Shown: piece by piece, positions 44,200 to 53,132 of the stretch | Layout: each line of letters starts with the position of its first letter | Position numbering within the stretch: position 1 is the stretch's first letter | Source of the DNA: JAGRGG01 sp965217265 | GTDB taxonomy: Bacteria > Pseudomonadota > Alphaproteobacteria > Geminicoccales > Geminicoccaceae | DNA length: 64,000 nucleotides | Assembly: GCA_965217265.1 (NCBI GenBank) | Contig: CBDCHP010000018.1 | Span: 310,001 to 374,000, forward strand | Direction of reading: 5' to 3' | The notes under the pieces: model-generated | The model's input: only the letters and a program-made list of their open reading frames with translations | Databases searched by the model: none | Told to the model about the DNA's origin: nothing | Position numbers and translations under genes: made by a program

Positions 44200-44934
44200 G
44201 TGGATGACGACGCGGACCTCCTCGCCGCTTGGCGGACGATGGCCGCGGACCCGGCGTTCGTCGTTCTGGAAGGGGTTCACGCGCTCAAGCACGGGCTGCG
44301 CTTCGGCGCCGAGATCGTGCAAGTCGTCAGCGACGACCCGGCGCGGCTGGCGGCGGTGGCATGGGATGTCGCCCCGGACGTGGCGGACGCGATGCTGGCC
44401 GATGTTCGCCGGATCGCCCCACCCGTGGCGCGCGCCCTCGCCTCGGCCCCGCTTCGCAGCCCCGTCCTGGCGCTGGCGCGGCGTCCGCCCGCGGGCGACC
44501 CGCCGGGCCGCGGCCCGATCGTGTTCCTGGAGCGCCCGACGCACTTGGGCAATCTCGGCGCCGTCGTCCGGGTCGCCGCCGCCGCCGGGGCCGCCGCCGT
44601 CCTGAGCGTGGGCGACCTCGACCCCTGGCACCCGGCGGCGCTGCGCGGCGCCGCCGGGCTGCACTACGCCTTGCCGGTAACGAGGGTGACGGAGCCGCCG
44701 CCGAACCGCCCGCGCGTCGCGCTCGACCCGAACGGCGCCCCCTTCGATCCGAGATACGTGCTGGCCGACCCGGTCCTCCTGTTCGGCTCCGAGCGCACCG
44801 GCCTCGCGCCCGAGACGCTGGCGGGCGCCGATCACGTCATGGCGCTGCCGATGCGGGCCGGCGTATCGTCGTTGAACCTCGCGACAGCGGTCGCGGCCGT
44901 TCTCTACGGCTTGAGCCTTGCCCGTAGGGCTTGA
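44200..44934 (+). CDS. TrmH/SpoU family RNA 2'-O-methyltransferase
   Basis: This 244-residue SPOUT methyltransferase has all three SpoU motifs: RPTHLGNLGAVVR (motif 1), LLFGSERTGL (motif 2) and LPMRAGVSSLNLATAVAAVLY (motif 3, forming the knot that binds SAM). It would methylate a ribose in tRNA or rRNA. Which one is not evident. The N-terminal region is a short substrate-binding extension. GTG 44200 is 14 bases after the gltB stop, so it may be read from the glt transcript. Repeat copy D begins at its stop codon. Confidence 0.9.
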   Translation: MDDDADLLAAWRTMAADPAFVVLEGVHALKHGLRFGAEIVQVVSDDPARLAAVAWDVAPDVADAMLADVRRIAPPVARALASAPLRSPVLALARRPPAGDPPGRGPIVFLERPTHLGNLGAVVRVAAAAGAAAVLSVGDLDPWHPAALRGAAGLHYALPVTRVTEPPPNRPRVALDPNGAPFDPRYVLADPVLLFGSERTGLAPETLAGADHVMALPMRAGVSSLNLATAVAAVLYGLSLARRA

Positions 44935-45073
44935 TGCTTCGCACCGCTGCGCGGGGCTTTTTCTTTTCTTTTTTCGCTCTTGTCCGACTAGCCCTCGGCG
45001 TTGTGGCCGGTCCAACGACAAGTAGCAAAAAAGAAGGCGAAAAGACGGCGCGTCAGCGCACGCGCAGCGTTCA
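44934..45073. repeat. Dispersed palindromic element, copy D
   Basis: This is a full copy after the methyltransferase stop. ATGCTTCGCACCGCTGCG and GCGGGGC lead into a long pyrimidine tract. The inner part is GTCCGACTAGCCC...GGCCGGTCC. A purine tract then leads to GGCGCGTCAGCGCACGCG, identical over many bases to the right arm of copy A. Confidence 0.75.
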
Positions 45074-45220
45074 CCTCGCGTTGAGTGCGGCGATCTCGTG
45101 CGGCAGCAGGCCGAAGCGGGACAGGCGAAAGATGTGCCGGCCGTCGTGCGCTCGCCGCATGAGTCGGGCCCACTCAGTCGTGTAGAGGGCGAGGTAGCCA
45201 GTCATCGCGATTGCCTTCAT
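45071..45220 (-). CDS. Possible small protein of 49 residues
   Basis: An ATG at 45220 opens 49 codons ending at TGA 45071-45073. The product would start MKAIAMTGYLALYTTEW and contain HIFRLSRFGLLPHEIAALNA, a plausible amphipathic composition. Codon use is GC3-rich like its neighbours, but there is no ribosome binding site and the stop lies in the edge of repeat copy D. I do not recognise a family. It may be a remnant of a longer gene or chance. Confidence 0.22.
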   Translation of the reverse strand: MKAIAMTGYLALYTTEWARLMRRAHDGRHIFRLSRFGLLPHEIAALNAR

Positions 45221-45318
45221 GTGGTGTCGTCGTCACCACTGATGTGGTGCCCCACCTATGTATTGCATCACACAATAAGGCGACCCTCCCATGCGCCGAC
45301 GCACGAGAGGATTCTTGC

Positions 45319-46623
45319 TCAAGCACTCACCGTCGGCGCCTCGGCGAAGCGGGACTTGGCCGACAGGTCGAACACGCCGTAGCCGGCGACGATCAGGAAG
45401 CACAGGGCCGGCACAATGTAGGAGAAGGCGGCACCGTAGGCGTCCAGCACCGCGCCGTGCACCAGCGGCATCAGCGCGCCGCCGAGGATCGCCATGACGA
45501 GCCCGGCGGCGCCGAACTTGGTGTCGTCGCCAAGGCCGTGCAGCGCCACGCCGTAGATGGTCGGGAACATCAAGGACAGGCTGGCCGAGATCGCGACCAG
45601 CGCCCAGACGCCGGAGATGGTCGGGTTGAGGATCATGTAGGCGCATAAAGCCGTGCCGAGCAGCGCCATGCCGGCGAGCAGGGCCGAGGGGCGCACGAAG
45701 CCCATGAGCCAAGTCATGAAGAAGCGCGCGACGAGGAAGACGATCAGGCTGTATTGCAGGTAGACGCCGGCCCCCGCTTCGTTGACCCCGTCCAGCGCCT
45801 CCATGACGTACTGGATCGTGAAGGTCCAAACGCAGGTCTGCGCCGCGACGTTGAAGAACTGCGCGATGACCCCGTAGCGGTAGTGGGTGTTGGCCAAGAG
45901 CCGCCTCATCGCCGCACCGAAATGGACGTCGCGCGGGCCGTCCGCCGCCGCCTCGCGCGCTGTCGGCATCCGCACCAGCGCGATGCCGATCCAAATCGCG
46001 ACCAAGACGAAGGCCATGCCGACGTAGGGGGTCATCACCGCGTTGAGTTCGGCCGTCTGGACCGTGCGCAGTTGCTCGGCCGTCATCGCGGCGCGATCCT
46101 CGGCCGTGGCCGCGTTCAGGTAGGGCAGGATCAGCGTCGCCGCCAGGAACACGCCGATGTTGGTGCCGACCGGATTGAAGGCCTGGGCGAGGTTCAGCCG
46201 GCGGGTGGCGTTGGCCTCGGGACCCATGGCGATGACGAACGGATTGGCCGAGGTCTCCAGGATCGACAATCCTGCGGCGAGGACGAAGAGCGCGGCGAGG
46301 AAGTAGCCGTACGTCATGAACTGGCTCGCCGGATAGAACATGAAGGCGCCGCCGGCCGCGAGGCCGAGCCCGGTCAGCACGCCCACTTTGTAGGAAAAGC
46401 GCCGGTTGATGAACGCCGCCGGCAGCGCCAAGCAGAAGTAGGCGCCGTAGTAGCAGAACTGGACCAGGGCCGCTTGCAGCGTGCTCATCGTGAAGATTTT
46501 GCTGAACACCTTGACCAGCGGGTCGGTCATGTTCGCCGCCACGCCCCAGGCGGCAAAGCAGGTGACGAGCAGGACGAACGGGACGACCATCTCGCGAAAC
46601 ACGATTGGCTGCTTGACCGGCAC
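45319..46623 (-). CDS. MFS transporter, FucP (L-fucose:H+ symporter) family
   Basis: This 434-residue inner-membrane transporter has about twelve hydrophobic segments. Family signs are FAAWGVAANMTDPLV in helix 1, GAYFCLALPAAFINRRFSYK between helices 2 and 3, and LETSANPFVIAMGP with NLAQAFNPVGTNIG in the middle, as in FucP-type symporters for fucose and related sugars. The sugar is unknown, and no catabolic genes adjoin. GTG 46623 is chosen as the start because GGGAGGGG lies 8 bases upstream. An upstream ATG at 46686 has no such site. The gene is divergent from the acyl-CoA synthetase gene. Confidence 0.88.
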   Translation of the reverse strand: MPVKQPIVFREMVVPFVLLVTCFAAWGVAANMTDPLVKVFSKIFTMSTLQAALVQFCYYGAYFCLALPAAFINRRFSYKVGVLTGLGLAAGGAFMFYPASQFMTYGYFLAALFVLAAGLSILETSANPFVIAMGPEANATRRLNLAQAFNPVGTNIGVFLAATLILPYLNAATAEDRAAMTAEQLRTVQTAELNAVMTPYVGMAFVLVAIWIGIALVRMPTAREAAADGPRDVHFGAAMRRLLANTHYRYGVIAQFFNVAAQTCVWTFTIQYVMEALDGVNEAGAGVYLQYSLIVFLVARFFMTWLMGFVRPSALLAGMALLGTALCAYMILNPTISGVWALVAISASLSLMFPTIYGVALHGLGDDTKFGAAGLVMAILGGALMPLVHGAVLDAYGAAFSYIVPALCFLIVAGYGVFDLSAKSRFAEAPTVSA

Positions 46624-46944
46624 AGGCTTTACCCCTCCCTGTCGCGCTTTTGCGGCGCGTGCTTTGACACCGCAACCTCGTGGCATGAGCCATTCAGGCC
46701 GGTGCGACTGCAGATTGTGGTTGATGCCGTGCCGCTTGGCAAACGCCGATGCTTCGCACCGCTGCCCGGGGCCTCTTTTTCGCTGTCCGAGGCTGGCTTC
46801 GACGTCGAGGCCAAGTTCGGGAACAAAGTTGCAAAAAAGAGCAGAGATGAGGGCCGCGCGCCCAGCGCACGCGAAGCGTTCCACGCCGACCCGAGACGGG
46901 GTATGAAGCCATAACGATAACACTCCGCGAGGGAGGCCCGTACC
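46624..46944. other. Divergent intergenic region containing repeat copy E
   Basis: These 321 bases lie between the FucP-like and synthetase genes, and both promoters must be here. Repeat copy E occupies 46749-46882. A GAGGGAGG ribosome binding site precedes the synthetase GTG. No other feature is clear. Confidence 0.55.
46749..46882. repeat. Dispersed palindromic element, copy E
   Basis: ATGCTTCGCACCGCTGCC and CGGGGC with a shorter pyrimidine tract (CCTCTTTTTCG) form the left side. The inner part GTCCGAGGCTGG...GAGGCCAAGTTCGGG is partly different from other copies. The right side has GCAAAAAAGAGC and GCGCGCCCAGCGCACGCGAA. It is the only copy between divergent genes. Confidence 0.68.
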
Positions 46945-48588
46945 GTGCTGACGCCGGCCGACGACATCGCCGGGCTTCACGCCCGCTTCGCCTGGGACGT
47001 GCCGGCGGCGTTCAGCGTGGCGCGCGCCTGCTGCGACCGCCACGCCGAGGCCGGGCGCGGCGTGGCGATGGTCGCGCTTGACAAGGACGACCGCGCGACG
47101 GAGTGGACCTTCGCCGACCTTAGGGCCGCGTCCTGCCGCCTCGCCCGCGTACTGAGTGCGAGGGGCGTCGGCCGCGGCGATCGGGTCGGCGTGCTCTTGG
47201 ACCAGCGGCCGGAGACGCTGCTCACGCACTTGGCGGCGAGCCGCCTCGGCGCCGTGTCGCTGCCGCTGTTTCGCCTGTTCGGCGCCGAGGCGCTGCGCTA
47301 CCGCTTGGCCGACAGCGGTGCGGCCGCGCTCGTCACCGACCGCGAAGGGGCGGAGAAGCTCGCGTTGATCCGAGACAGTCTGCCCGACCTCAAGGCGACT
47401 TTATGCGTCGAGGGGCTGGTCGACGGGGCGGAGGACTTGCCCGCCTTGATGGCGCGCGCGAGCGACGGGCACTTGTGCGCCGACACCAAGGCCGAGGATC
47501 CGGCCTTCTTGATCTACACCTCCGGCACGACGGGCAACCCGAAGGGCGCCCTGCACGCCGCGCGGGGCCTGATCGGCCACCTGCCGGGCGTGCAGATGCC
47601 GCAGCATTTCTTCCCGCAACCGAACGACCGCTTCTGGACGCCGGCGGACTGGGCCTGGATCGGCGGGCTGTTGGACGTGCTCTTGCCGAGCCTCTACTTC
47701 GGCGTGCCGGTCGTGGCCTCGCGCATGGCCAAGTTCGACCCTGAGCGCGCCGCCGCGATCATGGCCGCGAACGGCGTCAAGAACGTCTTCATGCCACCCA
47801 CCGCCTTGAAGATGATGCGAGCAGGAGGCCTCGACGCGCGGCGGGCGGGGGTAGGGTTGCGCTCGATGGGCAGCGGCGGCGAGAGTTTGGGCGCCGAGAC
47901 GCTCCAGTGGGTACGGGAGAGCTTCGGCGTCGCCGCCAACGAGTTCTACGGCCAAACCGAGTGCAATCTGATCGTTGCCACCTGTGCTGCCATCGAGCCG
48001 GCGACGCCGGGGGCGATGGGCTACGCCGTGCCGGGGCACGAGGTTACGATCATCGACGCCGAGGGCAACGTCCTGGCCGACGGCGAGCCCGGCGAGATCG
48101 CCGTCCGCCGGCCCGACCCAGTCATGTTCCTGCGCTACTGGAACCAGCCGGAGGCCACGGCGGCGAAGTACGTCGGCGGCTGGCTGAAGACCGGCGACCT
48201 CGGCCGCCGCGACGAGCGGGGCCGGTTTTGGTATCTCGGCCGCGACGACGATCTGATCCTCTCGGCCGGCTACCGCATCGGCCCCGCCGAGGTCGAGGCC
48301 CGCCTCATGACCCACCCGTCCGTCGCGATGTGCGCCGTCGTCGGCGTGCCGGACCCCTTGCGCGGCGAGGCGATCAAAGCCTACGTCGTGCTCAAACCCG
48401 GGGTCGCCGCCGACGCGGTGCTGGCGCTCGCGTTGCAGGCGCACGTCAAGGCGGGCGGGAGTGCCTACGCTTACCCGCGCAAGGTCGCCTTCGTCGCCGA
48501 CCTGCCGCTCACCGCGACCGGCAAGGTCATGCGCCGGGCCTTGCGCCAGATGGAACAGGCCGGGACCGCCCCGCCCGGCTTTAGTTGA
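46945..48588 (+). CDS. Acyl-CoA synthetase (AMP-forming)
   Basis: This 547-residue ANL-superfamily enzyme activates a carboxylic acid to its CoA thioester through an acyl-adenylate. The P-loop-like motif is LIYTSGTTGNPKGALHAARG. NEFYGQTECNLIV is motif A5, GWLKTGDLGRRDERGRFWYLGR the hinge region, and the catalytic lysine is in PLTATGKVMRRAL. It resembles acetate- and medium-chain-type synthetases, but the substrate cannot be read from sequence. GTG 46945 has GGAGG 8 bases upstream. apaG follows after 14 bases. Confidence 0.9.
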   Translation: MLTPADDIAGLHARFAWDVPAAFSVARACCDRHAEAGRGVAMVALDKDDRATEWTFADLRAASCRLARVLSARGVGRGDRVGVLLDQRPETLLTHLAASRLGAVSLPLFRLFGAEALRYRLADSGAAALVTDREGAEKLALIRDSLPDLKATLCVEGLVDGAEDLPALMARASDGHLCADTKAEDPAFLIYTSGTTGNPKGALHAARGLIGHLPGVQMPQHFFPQPNDRFWTPADWAWIGGLLDVLLPSLYFGVPVVASRMAKFDPERAAAIMAANGVKNVFMPPTALKMMRAGGLDARRAGVGLRSMGSGGESLGAETLQWVRESFGVAANEFYGQTECNLIVATCAAIEPATPGAMGYAVPGHEVTIIDAEGNVLADGEPGEIAVRRPDPVMFLRYWNQPEATAAKYVGGWLKTGDLGRRDERGRFWYLGRDDDLILSAGYRIGPAEVEARLMTHPSVAMCAVVGVPDPLRGEAIKAYVVLKPGVAADAVLALALQAHVKAGGSAYAYPRKVAFVADLPLTATGKVMRRALRQMEQAGTAPPGFS

Positions 48589-48602
48589 AGAAAGGTTCGA
48601 GC

Positions 48603-48995
48603 ATGTACACAGCCTTGACCGGCGCCGTCCGCGTCACGGTCGAGCCCGCCTACCTCGAAGCGCAGTCGAGCCCGAACGAGGGCCGCTACGCGTTTGCCTA
48701 CACCGTCACGGTCGAGAACGAGGGCGACGTCCCCGTCCGCCTCGTCGGCCGCTACTGGCGCATCACCGACGGGCAGGGACGGCGGCAGGAGGTGCGCGGC
48801 GAGGGCGTCGTCGGCGAGCAGCCGCTGATCGACCCCGGCCAAAGCTTCACCTACACGAGCGGGGCGGCGATCCCGACGGCGTCCGGCTTCATGGGCGGCA
48901 CCTACCAGATGCAGGGCGTCGACGGGCTCCACTTCGACGTCGAGATCCCGACCTTCTCGCTGGACGCGCCGAGCCCGCGGCGTTCACTCAACTGA
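48603..48995 (+). CDS. apaG: ApaG protein
   Basis: This 130-residue single-domain protein has a fibronectin-III-like fold with the ApaG hallmarks: YAFAYTVTVENEGDVPVRLVGRYWRITDG (given in parts in the family pattern), GEGVVGEQPLIDPGQSF, and GFMGGTYQM near the end. ApaG is linked to Co2+ resistance and Mg2+ efflux in Salmonella and to diadenosine tetraphosphate metabolism by neighbourhood, but its reaction is unknown. ATG 48603 follows AAAGG. An open TTG 18 bases earlier is less likely. It lies between the synthetase and trkH genes. Confidence 0.93.
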   Translation: MYTALTGAVRVTVEPAYLEAQSSPNEGRYAFAYTVTVENEGDVPVRLVGRYWRITDGQGRRQEVRGEGVVGEQPLIDPGQSFTYTSGAAIPTASGFMGGTYQMQGVDGLHFDVEIPTFSLDAPSPRRSLN

Positions 48996-49023
48996 TGCGC
49001 ACGACGCCCGACCGAGCGAAGAG

Positions 49024-50529
49024 GTGCGCGTGGCGTCCGACCGAGTGAGGCTGCACCGGCGCACCAGCCTCGCCCTGCCGATCGACGTGCGCCCGATGGC
49101 GTTCGTCGTCGGCATCGTGCTCGGCGTCCTGGCGCTCGCCATGCTGCCCCCGATGCTGGCCGATGTCATCAGCGGCAACCCGGACTGGCAGGTGTTCGCG
49201 CTCGCCTCCCTCGTCACCGGCTTCACCGGCGTCTGCCTCGTCTTGATGCAGGGCATCCACTCCATCGACCGGCTGGAGACGCGCCAGACGTTCCTGCTCA
49301 CCTCGCTCGTCTGGTTCGTGACGACGGCGTTCGCCGCGCTGCCGCTCTACCTCTCGGAGTTGCAGCTGACGCTGGCGGACGCCTTCTTCGAGGCGATGTC
49401 CGGCATCACGACGACGGGCTCGACCGTCATCACCGGCCTCGACGAGGCACCACCCGGCATCCTGCTCTGGCGCTCCTTGCTGCAGTGGCTGGGTGGGATC
49501 GGCATCATCGTCATGGGCGTTGCCATCCTGCCGCTCTTGAACGTCGGTGGGATGCAGCTGTTTCGCACCGAGCGTTCCGACGATTCCGAGAAGGTGCTGC
49601 CGCGCGCGGCCCAGATCGCCTTCGCGACGGCGCTCGTCTACTTCGTGCTCACGCTCGTCTGCGGCGTCGCCTACTTCTTCGCCGGCATGGGCCTGTTCGC
49701 CGCCGTGACGCACGCGATGACGACGCTCGCGACGGGCGGCTACGCCACCTCGGACGCCTCGATCGCGATCTTCGGCAGCCCCGCGATCGAGTGGGTCGCG
49801 ATCGTGTTCATGGCGATCGGCGGCATCCCGCTCGTTCTCTTGGTCCAGACTATGCGCGGCCGGCCGCGCAACCTGCTGCACGACGTGCAGGTGCGCTGGT
49901 ACCTGACCGTCCTCCTCTGCGCCGCGGGCCTCCTCTACTTCTGGGTCGACGTCAACCAAGAGCTGAGCGGGCACGATGCCTTTCGCCACACGTTGTTTAG
50001 CGTCATCGCGGTCGTGACCGGCACCGGTTACGCCTCGATCGACTACAACGCCTGGGGCACCTTCCCGATCGTCGTCTTCTTCTTCCTCACCTGCGTCGGC
50101 GGCTGCACGGGCTCGACGACCGGCGGCATCAAGATGTTCCGCTTCGTCATCCTCTACGAGATCAGCCGGGTGCAGGTGGCGCGGCTCATCCGCCCGAACG
50201 CCGTCTACCGCCCGTTCTACAACGGCCACTTGATCTCGGATCAGGCCGCGATCTCGGTCATGGCCTTCGTCTTCCTCTTCGGCCTCACCTTCGGCATCTC
50301 GACCGCCCTTCTGGCCGCGATGGGGCTTGAATTCCTCACCGCCATGTCGGCGGCGATCACCGCCCTCGCCAATGTCGGCCCGGGCCTGGGCGACATCGTC
50401 GGCCCCGCCGGCAATTTCGCCTCGCTCCCGAGCGGCGCCAAGTGGGTTCTGAGCGCCACGATGCTCTTGGGGCGCCTTGAGCTGTTCACCGTGCTCGTCC
50501 TGTTCTCGCCGTCATTCTGGCGCAACTGA
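49024..50529 (+). CDS. trkH: TrkH family potassium uptake protein
   Basis: This integral membrane protein of about 501 residues is the channel subunit of a Trk K+ uptake system. All four filter loops are seen: GITTTGSTVI, MTTLATGGYATSD, VTGTGYASIDY and ITALANVGPGLGD. The expected paired helices flank each loop, and CVGGCTGSTTGGIKMFR is the conserved loop before the last repeat. TrkA, its NAD-binding regulator, is not in the window. GTG 49024 or GTG 49030 could be the start, both with a nearby AGAGG. It is followed by a convergent lipoprotein gene. Confidence 0.92.
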   Translation: MRVASDRVRLHRRTSLALPIDVRPMAFVVGIVLGVLALAMLPPMLADVISGNPDWQVFALASLVTGFTGVCLVLMQGIHSIDRLETRQTFLLTSLVWFVTTAFAALPLYLSELQLTLADAFFEAMSGITTTGSTVITGLDEAPPGILLWRSLLQWLGGIGIIVMGVAILPLLNVGGMQLFRTERSDDSEKVLPRAAQIAFATALVYFVLTLVCGVAYFFAGMGLFAAVTHAMTTLATGGYATSDASIAIFGSPAIEWVAIVFMAIGGIPLVLLVQTMRGRPRNLLHDVQVRWYLTVLLCAAGLLYFWVDVNQELSGHDAFRHTLFSVIAVVTGTGYASIDYNAWGTFPIVVFFFLTCVGGCTGSTTGGIKMFRFVILYEISRVQVARLIRPNAVYRPFYNGHLISDQAAISVMAFVFLFGLTFGISTALLAAMGLEFLTAMSAAITALANVGPGLGDIVGPAGNFASLPSGAKWVLSATMLLGRLELFTVLVLFSPSFWRN

Positions 50530-50551
50530 GGCTTCGACGACCGGCCACCCC

Positions 50552-51127
50552 TCATCCCAGCGTCACCACCGCCAGCCGCAGGTAGTAGCGCTCGGCGACG
50601 AAGTCTTCCTCGATCTTGAGTTGCAGGGCGGGCTTCGGGTTGGTGGTGACGTCGCGCCACGTCGTCTGGCGCTCGCCCCGGCCGAAGAGGCGCTCCTCGC
50701 CCCGCCGCCACGCGTGCGGGTACCACGTCGTTCGGCCGAGGCAAGCGGCGATGTCTTGGGCCACGGCGGCGTACGCGCCATCGAGCAGTTCACCGCGACC
50801 GCCCTCGATCGGTTGTCCCTCGCAGACGTAGGCCGCGACCGGCCGTGTCGAGCCCTCGACCCGGCAGGCGCGAAAACCGTACGGCACGACGGCCCCCGTC
50901 CAGCCCGCCCGTCCGTCGAGTGCTCGGCCGCGCAAGCCCGCGAACCCCGACGCCTCGGCCGCGACCACGCGCGCCAAGTCGTCGCAAAAGTCGCGCGCGG
51001 GCGGCGACGGCAGGGCCGGGACCGCGATCGGGGCCGGGGAGGGGACAGGTGTGGTCGGCGGCGGGGGCGGTTCGGTGCCGCAGCCGGCGAGGCAAGCGAG
51101 CAGGAGCAGGGGCAGCGGGTGGCGCAT
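50552..51127 (-). CDS. Putative lipoprotein of unknown function
   Basis: This 191-residue protein has a lipoprotein signal ending in the lipobox LAGC (C16). A proline-rich linker (PPPPPTTPVPSPAPIAVPA) follows, with a globular part from about residue 45. That part has two or three cysteines (DFCDDLARVVAAE, RACRVEG, AYVCEG) that could pair in the periplasm. AACLGRTTWYPHAWRRG and ALQLKIEEDF are distinctive but match no family I know. It is convergent with trkH. It lies just left of the decay island and appears intact. Confidence 0.65.
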   Translation of the reverse strand: MRHPLPLLLLACLAGCGTEPPPPPTTPVPSPAPIAVPALPSPPARDFCDDLARVVAAEASGFAGLRGRALDGRAGWTGAVVPYGFRACRVEGSTRPVAAYVCEGQPIEGGRGELLDGAYAAVAQDIAACLGRTTWYPHAWRRGEERLFGRGERQTTWRDVTTNPKPALQLKIEEDFVAERYYLRLAVVTLG

Positions 51128-51262
51128 AGGCCACAGGTGCCCGACCTCGATCGCCGCCGCAAGCGTCTAGAGGGGATTGACCCCAAACGCTGCAAGGCAG
51201 CGCGATCCACGTCGTGGATGTCACGGCAGAACCCGTTTATGCGAAGCAGAACTATTGCATTA

Positions 51263-52103
51263 CTAGGCAGCGTTGACAAGGTCACTTCCGTTTTGCGGTG
51301 GCGTGTGATGCAAGGCTGGCTTTTGGAGGGCAGCCGTGGTGCGCGGTCTGATGAGCGACGAGGAGTGGGCGTTCTTTGCGCCGTTCGCGGTGGGGTCTGG
51401 TGGGCGTTCAGGTCGTCCGCCTGCCGGCCACCGACGTATGCCCGACGGGATGTTCTGGATCGCTCGCACGGGCGTTTTTTGGCGCGATCTGCACGGGCGC
51501 TTCAACAAGTGGTCTTTCTGTCTGTCGCCAGTTCCGGCGCTGGACCTTGGCGGGCGTGTGGGATGCCCTGCTGGCGGCGTTGGACCCGGCCAAGGCGGCA
51601 CCCGACAGCGTGGCCATGGTCGATAGCACCATCGTTCGCGCCCATCGGCAGGCGCAAAAAGGGGGCTGCGCGTGAGCGTGTCGGGGGCTCGCGCGGCGGC
51701 CGAACGGCAAAGGCCCGCACGATCGCCAACGGGCTCGGCCTGCCGCTTGCCGTCGAACCGACGGGCGGCGCGGCGTCGGGCCACCGCGGCTTCGAGCGAC
51801 GCCGAGCGCGCCTTGCCCAAGGTGCTGATCGCAGGGCGTGGCCGTGACGCCGACCGCATCCGCCAAGCCGTTGAACAAGCCAGCGGAACGGCCGTGACCT
51901 CGTCCCGGCAAGGCCGAGAGCGCCCCACCCCGATCGACCGCTTCGCCCGTGCGCGACGCAACCGCATCGAGCGGTGCTTTGGGCGCATGAACAACGCCCG
52001 CCGCACGGCTGCCCGCTACGGTAAGACGGCTGCCAGTTACCTCGGCTTCGTCCAGATCGTCGCCGTGCGCCCCTGGGTCTCGCACTTCGTTCACGCTGCC
52101 TAG
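51263..52103 (+). mobile_element. IS5-family insertion element (IS427-like), degenerate
   Basis: CTAG at 51263-51266 and 52100-52103 flank a sequence whose ends are inverted: GCAGCGTTGAC at the left and the complement of GCAGCGTGAAC at the right. Length is about 833 bases between the CTAG copies, normal for IS5-group elements that duplicate CTAG or TA. The single transposase region is broken by three frameshifts, so the copy cannot move by itself. Confidence 0.78.
51336..52103 (+). pseudogene. IS5-family transposase, three frameshifts
   Basis: The family order can be read by moving between frames. MSDEEWAFFAPF and GMFWIARTGVFWRDL lie in the first (to about 51520). FRRWTLAGVWDALL and VAMVDSTIVRAHRQA lie in the second (to about 51660). 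A glycine-rich GGSRGGRTAKA with GLPLAV is in the third (to about 51800). RDADRIRQAVEQA, RNRIERCFGRMNNARRTA and FVQIVAVRPWVSHFV come back in the first. The catalytic DRGYDAD region now reads GRGRDAD, losing its aspartate. The DDE enzyme is dead. The stop lies in the right-hand CTAG. Confidence 0.85.
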
Positions 52104-52202
52104 TTGGCCGAACCTTATTGACAGGTCTTACAGTTGAGCAAATTGTGGCTGCCAAGAGAGATGAAGTTAAACTTCCTAAAATAGTTGTAAAAAGAAGTGC
52201 CG

Positions 52203-53132
52203 ATGCGCAATGAAGAAAAGCCATCAGTTGAACGTACTGCTGGGGCTCTCGGGGGCGAAGACCACGCGACCGCGAAGCCGCCATCGGTCGGCAGGGTCAC
52301 CTTTGCCGCCGTCATCGGCGCCACGGTAGAATGGTACGACTTTTTCTAGTACGGCCTCGTTGCCGCTTTGATCTTCAACACCCAGTACTTCCTAGCCATG
52401 ACCCGCTCCGTGGGCACCATGTTCGCTTAGGGAACCTTCGCCGTGGGGTTCGTCGCCCGGCCGATCGGCGGCGTCGTCTTCGGCCACTTCGGTGATCGGA
52501 TCGAGCGCAAGAGCATGCTCGTTCTCACGCTGACGATCATGGGAACGGCGACCGTCCTCATCGGCCTCCTGCCCAACTACGCCCAGATCGGGTCCTGCTC
52601 TTCTTGCGCGTGCTGCAAGGCTTGGGCATCGGCGGCGAGTGGGGCGGCGCCGTGCTGATGGCAGTCGAATACTCCCCGCCGGGAAAGCGCGGCTTTTATG
52701 GCAGCCTCACCCAACTCGGGCTATCGTTCGGCCTCATCCTCGCCTCGGGCGTCATGGCGCTGGTCTCGCAGCTTCCCGAAGCCCAGTTCCAAAGCTGGGG
52801 CTGGCGGATACCGTTTCTTCTCAGCGCGGTGCTCATCGGCATCGGCCTCTACATCCGCTTGAACATCGGCGAAGCCCCGGCGTTCGCGAAGGTGAAGGAA
52901 GGGACGCGGCGGAAGGTCGCCTTCGTAGAGTTGGTGCGCAATTATCCCAAGAACGTCCTGCTCGGCATGGGTGCCCGCTACGTCGACGGCGTGATCTTCA
53001 ACAGCTACGCCGTCTTCATCGTTGCCTACCTCACGACGACCTTTGGCGTCGAGCGGACGACGGTGCTGGTCGGGATCATGATCTCTGCCTTCGTGATGGT
53101 CATCTTCATCCCGATCTTCGGCCGCATGTCCG
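52203..53132 (+). pseudogene. MFS metabolite:H+ symporter (ProP/ShiA-like), truncated
   Basis: From ATG 52203 the frame has ATVEWYDFF followed by an in-frame TAG where YG follows, then a second TAG before GTFAVGFVARPIGGVVFG. GHFGDRIERKSML is the family motif A. Near 52590 a frameshift leads into LRVLQGLGIGGEWGGAVLM, SWGWRIPFLLSAVLIGIGLY and GMGARYVDGVIFNSYAVF. The frame reaches VMVIFIPIFGRMS, about two-thirds of the usual length, and then joins directly to an oxidoreductase fragment at about 53132. The transporter would have carried a small organic substrate. Confidence 0.82.

Noticed and set aside
40403..44605. A frame of about 1400 codons overlapping gltB in another phase.
   Set aside because: gltB has all catalytic motifs and a good ribosome binding site. 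The overlapping product is composed mostly of Arg, Pro, Gly and Ala and has no recognisable domain.
52345..52434. In-frame TAG codons in the MFS gene as possible recoding (pyrrolysine or suppression).
   Set aside because: The same gene also has a frameshift and a truncated end, and nothing nearby suggests recoding. Simple decay explains it.
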